NCBI RefSeq assembly: GCF_000365145.1 | Contig: NW_008481811.1 | Coordinates: 1,798,001 to 1,862,000, forward strand | DNA from: Cyphellophora europaea CBS 101466 | Taxonomy: Eukaryota > Ascomycota > Eurotiomycetes > Chaetothyriales > Cyphellophoraceae | DNA length: 64,000 bases | Direction of reading: 5' to 3' | Shown: in pieces, positions 41,609 to 51,852 of the stretch | Layout: each line of letters starts with the position of its first letter | Numbering within the stretch: the stretch's first letter is position 1 | Made by a program: the position numbers and the translations under genes | Notes under the pieces: generated by a model | The model's input: only the letters and a program-made list of their open reading frames with translations | The model's database searches: none | Told to the model about the DNA's origin: nothing

Positions 41609-42599
41609 ATGGCAGGAATTGTCCTGGATTCAAATACTCGCTATCGCATTTTCTACGAGCCGTGGGATTCTTATGTGTTGGCTGCTTTTAGGTCGGGCGA
41701 TCCTAACAGCGCTGGTGTTGCGTTGCAGGCAACCAACATATCGGTCAGCGATAGTTCCGATGCATGGCAAATCATCACTTTCACCGAGGCTATCGGAACC
41801 TACGCATTTCGCTCGCTCATGTATGCAGACAGGACTGTACTGCTGGATGTCTTTCAAGTGGACAACTCGAACTCAACACGCCCACGCCTTATAGGCAAAG
41901 CCGATGACGATCCATACCTCGACTCGAGTCTCTGGACGCTCGCTCTAGCCGGCGGGGACAAGTATTTCATACAGAATCTCGCGAACAGTACCAGCTGGTT
42001 TCTCGGAGCCGGCCCTTCGCCTGCAGCCACTAGTGGACAGATCATAGAGATGTACGAAGGGACTGGGGCTGGTACGTGGAGGTTCGAAGAAGAGGGAGTC
42101 ATCAGTAGCACCTCTGCAGCTTCAAGTACAGTGAGTCAGTCTCGTCCCATGCACCAGCAGCCTAGCTAACGACCCCAAGACAACATCCAGTTCCACCCCA
42201 ACGAGCACCTCTGAAACCCCATCATCCACCACGACGTCTTCTTCCCTAGCAACAGCTACATCATCATCTGCAGTCTCTTCAGGCAGTTCCCTATCGGGCG
42301 GCGCCAAAGCTGGTGTCGCGGTAGGTGTTGTGATAGCAGTTCTGGCCGCCGCCCTGCTCGCGCTTCTATACCTGCGGAAACGGAAGAGACAGCGCCTCGT
42401 TGGCAAGAGCTACGTCTCACCCAACACAGGGGGGGTGGCGCCCGTGGAAATGGACATGAACGACAGCTCCGACATTAGAAAATCAGCAACACCATCTGAA
42501 CTCATGGGCAGCTATTCGTCACGGCAACAGTCGACATACCATGTCGTACCGCAGGAGCTGGACGGGTCCACGGAACATTCTAGTACCAGAGTTAGATAG
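41609..42599 (+). CDS. Single-pass surface protein with ricin-B-like ectodomain
   Basis: Exons 41609-42130 and 42180-42599 with a 49-nt intron (GCTAAC branch) give 313 residues. The N-terminal 160 residues contain repeated elements (RYRIFYEPWDSYVLAAF, DPYLDSSLWTLALAGGDKYFIQNLANSTSWFLG, GTWRFE) that resemble a ricin-B-type beta-trefoil lectin. A Ser/Thr-rich stalk follows, then GGAKAGVAVGVVIAVL with a single membrane helix, a basic stop-transfer RKRKRQR and a cytoplasmic tail of about 80 residues. There is no N-terminal signal peptide from this start; the ectodomain may be exported by the internal helix, or an upstream exon is missing. Similar fungal proteins are uncharacterised. The architecture suggests a cell-surface sensor or adhesin, but this is inference. 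Confidence 0.75.
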
Positions 42600-43303
42600 C
42601 TCCGGTAATATTCCCTTGGTCACATAGAAACGGGGTAATAGTCATGGTGTTCGGCGGCAAACCTTCAGAGCAACACTGAGGCCGCCATAATATACATATA
42701 ATCCTGTATATAGAGACCTTGTGACTAGATATTCTTTCACATTCAGTGTGAGGTTATTCTCGATATGATTTACGCTGTCATTGGTCTTCTGCCTAGTCTG
42801 TTTGATCTTATTGTGAACTATGATGAGAGCTATTCCCACATGTTACTCAAAAGCATCAGTCATTGTGTTAGTCGTCCGAAGACTTGAATCTGGAGTCATT
42901 CTGGCTGTTCGAGCGCCACTCTGGGTGTATGCCGGAAGCCACCACCAAGAACGAACTCAAAGACTTCAAGAACTCTCCACGACGGACGAGACTGGATTCG
43001 CCAGAGATGAGGAAGATGCGCAGATCCCAGGGCCCTTCTGCTTCTTTGATGTACCATATCAGCCATTTTGAAGCTAAACACTCGCAACGGTATCTTCCAG
43101 CCTTCGTCGAGTCATCGACATATTCCATCTACAGGGTATCAAGCAACTGTTCACGATGTATGAGCATGACACCAGATGACTCAATCTACTGGATCCAAGT
43201 ACACAAGATCCGACATGCTGATGTTGGGGTTTTTTATCTTTACGCCCGACACCTTCAGAGGACATCAGTGCTTATAGCTGGAGGCTACCTCTGGACGACT
43301 TAC
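42600..43303. other. Intergenic region, no gene supported
   Basis: About 0.7 kb. Frames of 80-140 codons on both strands (for example 42884-43306, plus) give no recognisable protein. The region downstream on the minus strand does not contain the remaining helices expected of the transporter remnant that ends at about 43304. Confidence 0.4.
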
Positions 43304-43690
43304 TGAGACCAGCAACGAATCTGCCAGCGTAGATGGGGTCCAGGTTGCCTTGACTAGACATAAAGATTGCGATGCCAATCGTCCATACGAGACAAAGCTC
43401 GCAAATAGCCCAAAGACGGCCCATGCGATATATCCGTAAGTAGAGATTCCTACAGCCTGAAGACGGCGTATTTTCTCTAACTTACATGAGTGATCCTGAC
43501 ACAGGTCCAATCAATTTCATGGCTGTAACATTGCCCTTGATGTCTGCCCACTCAACGGGCGAGTGTTGGTCAAAATGTATCAGCTTCTGAAAGGCCGGGC
43601 TGTTGAAGGCAGCAGCTATCAAGCCTTCATCAATGCCTCGGGCCATGCGGAGCATGCCGAAGTTCAAAACAGCGAACCTTAAGAGTCCTA
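43304..43690 (-). pseudogene. Remnant of an MFS sugar/quinate-type transporter
   Basis: Reading on the minus strand, about 43690-43500 gives NFGMLRMARGIDEGLIAAAF and further residues to GPVSGSLM, the characteristic start of the second membrane helix region in one group of fungal sugar porters. After a short disturbed stretch, another frame at about 43440-43304 gives MGRLWAICELCLVWTIGIAIF, then DPIYAGRFVAGL, which is helix 3 of the same family. A good donor GTAAGT follows at 43303, but no sequence for the other nine helices is found downstream on this strand. The two parts are in different frames and the joining intron would be only about 36 nt, below the usual minimum. It is therefore a truncated, frame-disrupted relic. 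Confidence 0.6.
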
Positions 43691-44380
43691 GTACTCTCCA
43701 CCAGCTTCTACGAACACCCAGCTATGCCTTTCAGCGTTCCATAACCGATCCTTTCGGATCCGAGGCCTTTGATACGTATCAACGAGGCGTTCGAGTTGCT
43801 ACCATGAAACAATTTTTCCACACCTTAGCTGTTAATCTTATACTATAGTACTTGGATGTCCACTGCCTGTAGGCAGGAAACATATTTTATTACCTACGTG
43901 ATCAGATCAGATCGAGATTCTGTCTGCAGTACCCTTTCTGAACCTTGAGACCATCGGCTAAAGACCTAGCAGTGACACCCCTAACAGCGTTTTTTCTCTA
44001 CAGATAATGACTGCAACATCAGTACATGGTCCAGTCACGGGACGAAGACCATTGCAACACCCTCAGACAGTCACTGGCATTTGCCTGATCACGTGCACTT
44101 GATAGCTACAGCTACAGTGAATACACTCATTAAACCCAGCCCGCAATCTCGCGTTGACAACAACAGCAACAGCAAACTCATACTACCGCAACACCATCAC
44201 CTAGGATGCAAGTCTCCCACGGTGACCCACTGACACCATGTCATTCCTTCACAAGCAACCCTCTGACTGTTTTCTTTCACCTCTACCACTCACCACTAAA
44301 GACACAACCGTGGACATATCAAGTTCGCAGCACAAAGCACCAATTCCTCTCAATCCTTTTCTTCTCGACAACCAGTGACG
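43691..44380. other. Intergenic region, no gene seen
   Basis: About 0.7 kb upstream of the small 72-residue gene. The last 250 bases are rich in CA and CAAC repeats and short pyrimidine blocks, which look like a leader. No other feature. Confidence 0.4.
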
Positions 44381-44660
44381 ATGCCTGCCAACCAGCAGCA
44401 GCAGCAAGACGAGGAGGCGGCCGCTGTCGTTGTCGACCAGGAGGCCCTGGTGAATGGGCGCTGGGAAGACGAGGAAGATGACTTGCAGCCACTGAACCGT
44501 AAGTTGTAACTCTTTGCTTTTCACTCTCGATCCCTTGACTGACGCTTTTCCGTCAACAGAGACCATCTTCACCATGTTCGCCGAGTTCTTTCGCAAGGTC
44601 TTCGACACCCTGATCGGCGGCGTCTTCGACAACGGCGACCGGTCCGTGTACCGCTCATAA
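44381..44660 (+). CDS. Small acidic hypothetical protein (72 aa)
   Basis: Exon 1 (44381-44498) encodes MPANQQQQQDEEAAAVV, then an acidic stretch including WEDEEDDLQPLN. A 61-nt intron (GTAAGT donor, TGACTGAC branch, AACAG acceptor) leads into exon 2 (44560-44660) with TIFTMFAEFFRKVFDTLIGG and the end DRSVYRS. The two-part structure, acidic Gln-rich front and amphipathic helical tail rich in Phe, looks like a real small protein that may contact membrane or a protein partner, but no family is recognised. The well-formed splice signals and the abrupt change from coding to non-coding outside the exons support it. Confidence is limited by its size. Confidence 0.65.
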
Positions 44661-45011
44661 AGATGAGCGCTGGGCAGAGAAGGACGATGATGGCGGCTGG
44701 AAAGGCATGTGATCCGAGAAGGAAGCGCCAGAGCCGGGGCATCAAGCTTGCTTTTTTTTCATTTGCTCTAAGGCGGTAATGTGGCCTGGCATCCGAGTGC
44801 GCGTCTGATACAGGAGAGCATCTCCCATAGCTCGAGCCAACGATGACCAGAAATCGAGGCCATAATAAAAGAACAAGCCGTTGCGCTTTGTCGTCGAGCA
44901 CCAATCCTATGGCCACTCCGAGTAGACATGCTGAGTCTCTTTCCATCACCGAGTACAAAATTTCCGTCCTGACGCAAAACCGAGATTTGCCGACCCTGAC
45001 ACTTATGCCCT
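44661..45011. other. Convergent intergenic region
   Basis: A 351-bp gap between the 3' ends of the small plus-strand gene and the Tho1-like minus-strand gene. No feature seen. Confidence 0.45.
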
Positions 45012-45839
45012 TCATCCCTGCTGTGCGAATCGCTGCTTCCTCGCCTCTGCCGCTGCCCGGTCCACTGAACTCAGAGCCGATCTCTTGTCCACACCTGTGG
45101 GCCGCGCCCCAGCGCTCCCCTCCCTCCGACTTCTGCCCCGGCCCCGGAAGCGCCCGCCACGGCCTCTCCTCAACAAGCCTGGATCGTCGTTTGCCGCCGC
45201 CTCTCCGTCTTTAGCAGGTCCTCTTCTCCGTCCCTTCGGCCCGTCGTTCGATAGTGCTCCATCAAGCTTGCCAATCGCCGTTTCGCTCTGCTCCACGCCA
45301 AAGCGCTTCGCACGCTCCAGCGCCTTGGTCTGTTCCGCGGACGGATCTTCAGCAGTGGCAGTCTCCGTGCTAGTGCCGAACCGTGCAGCGCGGGCTTTGC
45401 GTTTGGCCAGTTCGTCGTCTATGTTGGAGGTAGGTAGTTGGAGCGAGTAGCTTGCTGATGCCGCGAGGGTGGCATCTGTAGTGGATGCAGCATCACCAGC
45501 AGCGGGCTGCGCGACAGACTCAGTCACAGTCTCGGTGGTGTCTGCGGGTCCGGACTCCGGGGCAGTGGGCTTTTGCACAATAGTCTCGGGTGTTTGCTGG
45601 GGCGGCGCGGAGGTTACTGCAGGCGCAGGTGGAGCGGCTTCGGCTTCTGCAGGATATGTCAGTTGCGATGAAGGTGACGAGATACCAGAGCTATGAGTAT
45701 GCGTACCGCTGGCCTCGGCAGCTTGGTCGGCTGCGCGCAAGCGCTCGATGAGCTCAGCCTTCTTGCCGGAGGTAGGCAGTTGGCGGGACTTGAGGATTTC
45801 TTGCAGCTTAGCCACAGTTTCGCGCGCGTAGTCGACCAT
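45012..45839 (-). CDS. SAP-domain mRNA export factor, Tho1/SARNP-like
   Basis: A single exon of 275 residues. The N-terminal SAP motif reads YARETVAKLQEILKSRQLPTSGKKAELIERLR (in two parts: residues 4-18 and 19-35), a DNA/RNA-binding helix-extended loop-helix. The middle is low-complexity, Ala/Pro/Thr-rich. The C-terminal third contains two repeats of the type KRKARAARFG and LERAKRFG, the conserved elements that bind the DEAD-box helicase Sub2 in yeast Tho1 and human SARNP. It ends with an RGRGGRFRGRGR stretch and KRSALSSVD. These proteins act in nuclear mRNA packaging and export with TREX. The gene lies next to DNA-repair and chromatin genes but on an independent unit. Confidence 0.88.
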   Translation of the reverse strand: MVDYARETVAKLQEILKSRQLPTSGKKAELIERLRAADQAAEASGTHTHSSGISSPSSQLTYPAEAEAAPPAPAVTSAPPQQTPETIVQKPTAPESGPADTTETVTESVAQPAAGDAASTTDATLAASASYSLQLPTSNIDDELAKRKARAARFGTSTETATAEDPSAEQTKALERAKRFGVEQSETAIGKLDGALSNDGPKGRRRGPAKDGEAAANDDPGLLRRGRGGRFRGRGRSRREGSAGARPTGVDKRSALSSVDRAAAEARKQRFAQQG

Positions 45840-46304
45840 CTTGAGACCGAAAGCGAGCCGATCAAAGGAGACGTTGCGTGATTAGTCCAATCCTTGAGGC
45901 GATTGCTGCGATTCGACGTGGAGACTCGGATGGATTTCTCATCAGTGGCTGGCGCGACTGCCTCTTTCTATGCGCGTCGCGACTCTGACGCAAACAAGAA
46001 TTGCCAAGCCTTGGCATAAAGGAGCATATGGCAACGTTACGACCTTCTGGAATATGCAGACCAGTGCGATGGCGTGGTGTTTCTTCACATGTGGCGTCGA
46101 GGATGAGTCTAGCTGCGAGTTCGATCTCGCCTTCTCGCTGAGAAGTTGATATTGCTGCGATTGCACTCTAGATCTACAACTATACAGCTTCGAGCTGCAC
46201 GTTGCCATGGCATGGCGCCCCATTCCTGTCCACCAGGACGGTGCGCGTGCGCTTGGGTACCACATCCTGACACCTGAGGACAATGCCGACCCGGCCTTTG
46301 ACGT
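45840..46304. other. Promoter and terminator spacer
   Basis: A 465-bp gap between the Tho1-like start and the AP endonuclease stop, both minus strand. It holds no convincing gene. Confidence 0.45.
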
Positions 46305-48056
46305 TCATGTCAACTCGTCGTCCTCCAGCTCACTGAATGCGCTGTCTTCTGAATCTCCCTCCGCAGTCAGCGAGCTCACCTCTCTCTTCTGCGAACCTTT
46401 CCCCTTCCCAAACATATCTCTGACACTCATTTGCCCCTTTTTCCTCTCTGTTGCCAGCTTTTTCTCCTCTTTCTGGATCTTCTTATCGTACAACAGCTGC
46501 TGTTTTGCTCTCTCCTCGCGTCCCTGTTCACTCAACTCTCGGTCCAAATTCTTGAACTCCTCGCTGTCCGCATCCATTCCGATCAGGCTCTCTAACAGCT
46601 TGATCTCTTTCGCCCAGACGCCCTTGTCATCTATAGTCTTCTTTCTCTTCGGATCGCTGGGATCAGGCCGCTCACACGGCGTCTCTAGAATTAGCGGCAA
46701 CCCCTCGAAGCGTGGTTCGTTCATGACGTTGTGGAACGCGCGCAACCCTAAGAAACCAAGGCCAATGTTCTGGTGCAGGTCTCGATGGCTACTGAAGGGA
46801 GCTTTGGAATCATTGATGTGCAGAGCCTTGAGGTATTGCATGCCAACGTTGCGATCAAAATCCTCAAGGGTTGCCCTGAAGGCCTCAGGACTGCGTAGGT
46901 CGTAGCCTGCTGCAAAAGCATGGCACGTATCAATGCAGACACCAATGCGCGACTTGTACTCAGGTTTGATAAGTGCAATTACTGCCTGCAGGTCGGCAAA
47001 TCGGCCACCAATGATAGACCCTCGTGCCGCCATGTTTTCAAGCAAAGGGATGACGGTCGATGTCTCGGACAGCGCACGATTCAGATTGGCGGCGAGTCGG
47101 CCAATGGCTTCGGGCATAGGCGCTTTGCCGGCAGCTCCTGGATGGAAGTTGTAATGCCGGATGCCCAAGGCTTCACAACGACGAAGGTCGTCAATGAAAG
47201 CATCGTAGGACTTCTTTTGCAGTTCGGGATTTTCGGTGGCGAGGTTGACGAGATAGCTTCCGTGAGGGACGATATGATTGAGGCCATCGTATTTGTGTGT
47301 GATGAGGTGCTGCTTGAACGCGTCGCGGTTAGTGTCTTGGAGTGAAGGATTGTCCCATTTCCGTTGCGACTTGAGAAAACAGGCAAAGCTGTTGCCACCT
47401 ATGTGAATGGCGTTGGTGATTGCGTTTTCGACACCTTTAGCAATTGAAGTGTGTGCTCCTACGTACATCTTGAGATTGGCGGTGCGAATGGCGAGTGGCA
47501 TGGCTTCAGCTTCGCGCTCCGCTTTAGTCTTGCGCTTGCGTTTAGTGCCACGTGCTTGATCTGCGTCCTCTTCTTCGTCTGCTGCGTCAGCAGATGCGTC
47601 TTGAGCTTGAGCAGTCGGCTCTTCTGTCGCCGTCGCCTTGCGAGCAGATTTTGGTGCTGCCGTTCGACCCTTCTTGACCGCTGGAGTTTTAACTGGAGTC
47701 TTCTTCCGAGCTTGCGCAGGATTCTTGGTCTTCGATAGCTGTTCCACCTTCGCCTTTTTGCGTGGCTTAGCGACAAGATCCTCGCCTTCACTCTCACCGA
47801 GTTCCGATAATGAGCTGCTTTGATCTGAATCGTGTTCTGGCGAATCCGACAGATCATCATCTGCGCCGGACACCTCTTCGACTGCTCTGGCCAGTGACTG
47901 AAATTCCTCCTTGAGCACAGGATGCCGATATTTGCTGCTCTCTTTGTTCTCGGCAGGAGCTTGCTGTCGACCGGACCCTGATTTTGAACGTGGCGAGGTG
48001 CGAACCGGCAAGGTCTCTGCTGGATCTGCGGCAGCTCTCAACGCTGCTCGTACCAT
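46305..48056 (-). CDS. apn1: AP endonuclease, Apn1/endonuclease IV family
   Basis: A single exon of 583 residues. The first 200 residues are disordered, Lys/Arg/Ser-rich with Ala stretches and several basic clusters (for example RGTKRKRKTKAERE) that could act as nuclear localisation signals. The endonuclease IV barrel then begins KMYVGAHTSIAKGVENAI and contains the conserved trinuclear zinc ligands in NFHPGAA, PLLENMAARG, RIGVCIDTCHAFAAGYD, LHINDSKAPFSSHRDLHQNIGLG and LILETPCERPDPSD. The enzyme cuts DNA 5' to abasic sites and removes 3'-blocking groups. The 90-residue C-terminal tail is charged. It is longer than yeast Apn1 mainly through the N-terminal extension, as in other filamentous fungi. 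The start is divergent from YL1 across about 260 bp. Confidence 0.95.
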   Translation of the reverse strand: MVRAALRAAADPAETLPVRTSPRSKSGSGRQQAPAENKESSKYRHPVLKEEFQSLARAVEEVSGADDDLSDSPEHDSDQSSSLSELGESEGEDLVAKPRKKAKVEQLSKTKNPAQARKKTPVKTPAVKKGRTAAPKSARKATATEEPTAQAQDASADAADEEEDADQARGTKRKRKTKAEREAEAMPLAIRTANLKMYVGAHTSIAKGVENAITNAIHIGGNSFACFLKSQRKWDNPSLQDTNRDAFKQHLITHKYDGLNHIVPHGSYLVNLATENPELQKKSYDAFIDDLRRCEALGIRHYNFHPGAAGKAPMPEAIGRLAANLNRALSETSTVIPLLENMAARGSIIGGRFADLQAVIALIKPEYKSRIGVCIDTCHAFAAGYDLRSPEAFRATLEDFDRNVGMQYLKALHINDSKAPFSSHRDLHQNIGLGFLGLRAFHNVMNEPRFEGLPLILETPCERPDPSDPKRKKTIDDKGVWAKEIKLLESLIGMDADSEEFKNLDRELSEQGREERAKQQLLYDKKIQKEEKKLATERKKGQMSVRDMFGKGKGSQKREVSSLTAEGDSEDSAFSELEDDELT

Positions 48057-48317
48057 TCTGAATATTAATCTATGCCATTGCCTGCATTAAGGGACGGTTG
48101 TTCAGTGTAGGCGCGTGGGAGTGGCCTTTCATGACGCGTACTGGACCTGTGCAACCCCTGCATCTGGTGGGTTAGGCGATCGCGGGGCGGCCGAAAAGCT
48201 TATTTCTAAGCATGCATTTAGGCAATGCCAGGCCCGAACTTCTGTTCTCCAACAACTCATCAATTGAATTCCATTTCCTATCTACTCAACGCGGTTGGGC
48301 GCCACTTAGCTTGCGCG
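48057..48317. promoter_or_regulatory. Bidirectional promoter, apn1 / YL1
   Basis: Only 261 bp separate the two start codons on opposite strands, so both genes must share this region for transcription start. No specific site was recognised. Confidence 0.5.
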
Positions 48318-50426
48318 ATGGCCGATGAAGAGATACAAGATGCCGAGAGCCCTCGCCCAGACTCTGTCTCCAGTGACGACGATTCCGAGGATGAACAGGT
48401 CGAATTGCTGATCACTGGTCGTGAGAAGCGCAAAACTGCTGGCAATCGCTACAACCGCGACGCCGCACTTGAGGAAGCAGACGAGGGTCAAGATGAGGAC
48501 GAGGTTGCTCTGCTCTTTGCAGACCAAGAGGGTTTGGAGGATGAAGAGTTCAAGAGCGACGACTCAGATGAGGATGTAATGTCCAGTTCGGATGATGATG
48601 ATCAAGGGCCCAACGCTGGTGCTGAAGATCTTGAAGGAGAGAAAGAGATCGTAAAACAAGCAAAAGACGAGCGAGCAAGGAAGAGAAAGGCGGACCTGGC
48701 TTTGACCACCACCACTGGTTTACGAAAACGTCCTAAGATCGATCCTACCGTGCCCAAGACCGCCCCAAAGAAGCCATCGAAGAAGAAAGAGCGTGTAACT
48801 TGGCTACCTGACCCGGACAATGCCAATGCACGCAGTTCTCTGCGCAAGCAGACCATCGCCCACCGCGAACACACTCTTGCCAGACTGAAGGAGAGCGAAG
48901 CACAAAGCAAAAAGTACAAGGCACTGAAAGAAAAGCGCGACAAAGAAAAGGCCAAAGATGCACCAAAGGCCATGACCCAAGCCGATCGCCTGGCTGAAGC
49001 GGAACGGACAGAGCGACGTAATGCGAAGAGCTTGAACAGGTGGGAAGCCATGGAAAAGAAGAGGAATGAAGAGCAGGCTGCAAAGCTGGCCGCACTGAAA
49101 AACAGAAAGCTCGAGGGTCCCGTCATTAGCTGGCGCAGCGGCAAGGCCAAGTTCAGGGGTCCAAAGTATCCAGTACCCTTGCCAAAGTTGGACATCTTGA
49201 TCGAGGAAGGCCCTAAGAAGCGTGGTCGAAAGTCCAAAGCGTACCACGAGCAAATGGCCAACATGAGAGAGGCAGCCGTACAAAATGTCACGTTGGGTCA
49301 GCCACCTCCTAGCCAGGCACCTGCACCGCAACTTCAGCAGCAACTACAGCTTCCGACAGGACCCCAATACGTACAGCACTCGCCACAAACATGGCTAGGG
49401 CCACCTCCGCCACCTTCGCAACCGACCCACTATTCTACGACTCAGCGAACTCCCTCAGATGCTTTCCCAGGCCAGCAACTGGCGCAATTTCCGTCACATC
49501 AACAGACGCCGCCACCACTACCAGCATTATTAACGGTGCCGGTAATGTCACCACAACCTCCGCAGCCCACCTCCTCGCCTTACCCATCAATGCCACCGGA
49601 TGGTGAGCATCAGGCGGGAACTGGAAAGTCTGTCGCCGAGAAGCAGCCCGAAACACCTGTCCCAACGAACCCAGATAGGTCTTTTCTTGGTGGAATTCAC
49701 GAATGCGCTACTATGCAGTCTGATGTCCCGGCTAAGAATAGAGCATCGGAGATACCATCGCCAAAGTTGGCCGAACCTCCAGCTAGTCGAGACGAAGAGA
49801 CTCAGGCTTTCGATGTGTCTGCAGCTGGGCCTGCCAAATCTGAGCAACCCAAACCTATTGACATTCACATGGCTGATGCGAAGGACGCCTTGGAGCAACC
49901 AGCGCAAGTAGCACAACCGAGTCCCGCACAGATCAAGGAATTTCCCAACACGTCGCATGAGAAGCTACATCCGACGTTAGCTACGATTCCAGCGCCTTCT
50001 TCCGCGGAGGTGACACCCGTCCTGGAGTCTGGATCATCCCATCCCGTTGAAGGCGTCCCAGTGGCAACAGCACCGCCATCTCCTGAAGTCGAAATAGAAG
50101 AAGGATTCATGACTAGCAATCTGGTGACGCTAGAAGACTTTGATGATCTGTCGCCTGAAGCGAAGCAAGAATTCGGTGTCTTTTTTAACACGAGGAGGAC
50201 GGCCAAACCCAGCCGGCACAGTACCACAATCTGCCCGATCACTCTCATGCCAGCACGATATCGAGACCCTTCTACCGGTATTGGGTATGCCAACCTGTAT
50301 GCGTACAAGGTGCTGCAGGAGCTCAAAGAACATAAGTTTACCTGGAGCAGCATGCTGGGCTGTTACGTTGGGCGTGATGGCGCCCCGGTTGCTCGTGGAT
50401 GCCCGGAAGGATTTCTAACAAAATGA
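48318..50426 (+). CDS. vps72: SWR1-complex subunit YL1/Vps72
   Basis: A single exon of 702 residues from the ATG at 48318; the frame extends 31 codons upstream but those residues are not protein-like. The N-terminus is acidic (DEEIQD, DDDSEDEQVEL, then ITGREKRKTAGNRYNR), the H2A.Z-binding YL1 region, followed by TWLPDPDNANARSSLRKQT and a charged helical segment. The middle is Pro/Gln-rich and probably disordered. The C-terminal YL1_C domain is recognised by CPITLMPARYRDPSTGIGYAN and LYAYKVLQELKEHKFTWSS. YL1 delivers H2A.Z to the SWR1 remodeller, which swaps it for H2A in nucleosomes. Length is larger than yeast Vps72 (795 aa) minus yeast-specific parts, and fits other filamentous fungi. Confidence 0.93.
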   Translation: MADEEIQDAESPRPDSVSSDDDSEDEQVELLITGREKRKTAGNRYNRDAALEEADEGQDEDEVALLFADQEGLEDEEFKSDDSDEDVMSSSDDDDQGPNAGAEDLEGEKEIVKQAKDERARKRKADLALTTTTGLRKRPKIDPTVPKTAPKKPSKKKERVTWLPDPDNANARSSLRKQTIAHREHTLARLKESEAQSKKYKALKEKRDKEKAKDAPKAMTQADRLAEAERTERRNAKSLNRWEAMEKKRNEEQAAKLAALKNRKLEGPVISWRSGKAKFRGPKYPVPLPKLDILIEEGPKKRGRKSKAYHEQMANMREAAVQNVTLGQPPPSQAPAPQLQQQLQLPTGPQYVQHSPQTWLGPPPPPSQPTHYSTTQRTPSDAFPGQQLAQFPSHQQTPPPLPALLTVPVMSPQPPQPTSSPYPSMPPDGEHQAGTGKSVAEKQPETPVPTNPDRSFLGGIHECATMQSDVPAKNRASEIPSPKLAEPPASRDEETQAFDVSAAGPAKSEQPKPIDIHMADAKDALEQPAQVAQPSPAQIKEFPNTSHEKLHPTLATIPAPSSAEVTPVLESGSSHPVEGVPVATAPPSPEVEIEEGFMTSNLVTLEDFDDLSPEAKQEFGVFFNTRRTAKPSRHSTTICPITLMPARYRDPSTGIGYANLYAYKVLQELKEHKFTWSSMLGCYVGRDGAPVARGCPEGFLTK

Positions 50427-51020
50427 CACAGCCTAGTCGCGCCGTCATCTTCTATCGTGCAATAATGAACGGTCACAGAATCCTACTGGCAGCGGAGGGT
50501 TCTTTTTAGATGTGCTACGTAGAGCTTATGGAATCTCCTCGCGAGGTCCACAGCCCAGCCCATTGCGGATAGCCGGCCTCCGGCGATCTTTGTGGCGCTG
50601 ATCGCCCTGTGCCTGGCGTTAATCCCAACTGGTTATAATTAGCTGTGGCTGTCCACGCCTACTCCCTACACCCTCCACCCCTGCTCCCTGGAACTGGGCC
50701 TTGTGGAACTTTGATAAGTCGGCATGGTGCTTTTGTTTGGGAATGCAAGCCACCCTTATCGCAGACAGCCCCGCGGCAAGTGCCTCTATGCACGTCAGTC
50801 TTGGTCTCAAAAGCCGCGACACCGCCTCTTTATGACTATTTTCCTCCTTTCAATAAATATTACCGCATTGCAAGCGGTCTCGTCTCTTACAGAGTACTCG
50901 TTACACTAGCATAGCATCGCTAGAGGGCTGCTCAACAGTTGTTTGAGTATAGACGTTTCGTCCTCGCAACTGTCCAGCGCCCGCCGCTTCATTGACTCAT
51001 TTCTGACCACGCACGCGACC
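50427..51020. other. Intergenic region, no gene seen
   Basis: About 0.6 kb between YL1 and the Ecl1-type gene. Short frames only. The last 70 bases read as a pyrimidine-rich leader before the Ecl1 start. Confidence 0.45.
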
Positions 51021-51852
51021 ATGGCCGCAAGTTTCAATCAGTACTGGTGAGACCAACAAAATCCCATATGTGCTCCGACTGACTGCTTCAGCGCTATGTG
51101 CGAGAAGCAAATCATGACTCCAAGCAATTCCATCCTCTACTGCTCTCAAGCGTACGGTTCACATCCTCCCCTCAGCCGCACTTGCCTGACATGCACCTAG
51201 ATGCCGTCGCAAAGACGATGCAAAGCCCCTCTCTGCGAGCATCCTCCCGCCAGTGGATGCCCGTCGCTCGACGCCAGGCTTCCATGGCCGCTCCCGTTCG
51301 AACTCTCCCAAGCCGTCGTTCAAGTCACCCCCGGTGTCCCCAACACCCACGATTCGGATACCTCCCGACAACCACACCCACAAGGCGGATCTAGACCCCA
51401 CAGAATGGAAGCCAAAATTACGTGGCAGCCACGCGCGCGCCTCCGAAGCTTACAGCTACCTGGCCAAATTCCATGCTCGCATGAACCAGGAAAGCGAGTT
51501 CGAGCCTACCCGCGTGGAGCGCCCCGGCCACAAATTCTCGGCCAGCATGTATAATATCCCAACGCTGACCCCAAGCCTGGACAGTACTGCTACGACTGCG
51601 GCTTCTAGCTTCGATAGCTTCGACTACGACTTCAATACCCGCCCACTCCAGGCTCGTCAGAACCCAATGTACGCGCTCAGCACCTGCATTCGAAGTGATG
51701 ACCTAGTCACACCACATGTGCCGCCCCCGCCCGTTCCTTTGGGTGAGCCTTTGAGCACTAACGATGCGTTGTGGGAGAAGAAGGTGGTTATGAAGCGCGT
51801 TGGTGCTGAGCATGAAGGATTGGGAAAGCTAATCCAAGGGAAAGCTGTATGA
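51021..51852 (+). CDS. Ecl1-type life-span regulatory factor
   Basis: Three exons (51021-51046, 51092-51151, 51201-51852) give 245 residues. Splicing creates MAASFNQYCAMCEKQIM and then SILYCSQACRRKDDAKP, the compact Cys pattern (YC-x2-C and YC-x3-C) of the Ecl1 family, probably binding zinc; none of it is visible in one continuous frame. The first two exons together encode only about 28 residues. The long C-terminal part is Ser/Pro-rich with TP and SP sites (SPKPSFKSPPVSPTP), likely disordered. Fission-yeast Ecl1-family proteins extend chronological life span and respond to nutrient and zinc or sulfur limitation. Filamentous members are longer, as here. The small first exons make this gene easy to miss. 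Confidence 0.85.

Noticed and set aside
46207..46905. A 232-codon plus-strand frame, Ser/Leu-rich, overlapping the AP endonuclease.
   Set aside because: It is the antisense shadow of the endonuclease C-terminus, whose catalytic motifs are clear on the minus strand.
49310..49590. A Pro/Gln-rich stretch that might signal a separate prion-like gene.
   Set aside because: It is the low-complexity middle of the YL1/Vps72 protein, in the same frame as both flanking conserved domains.
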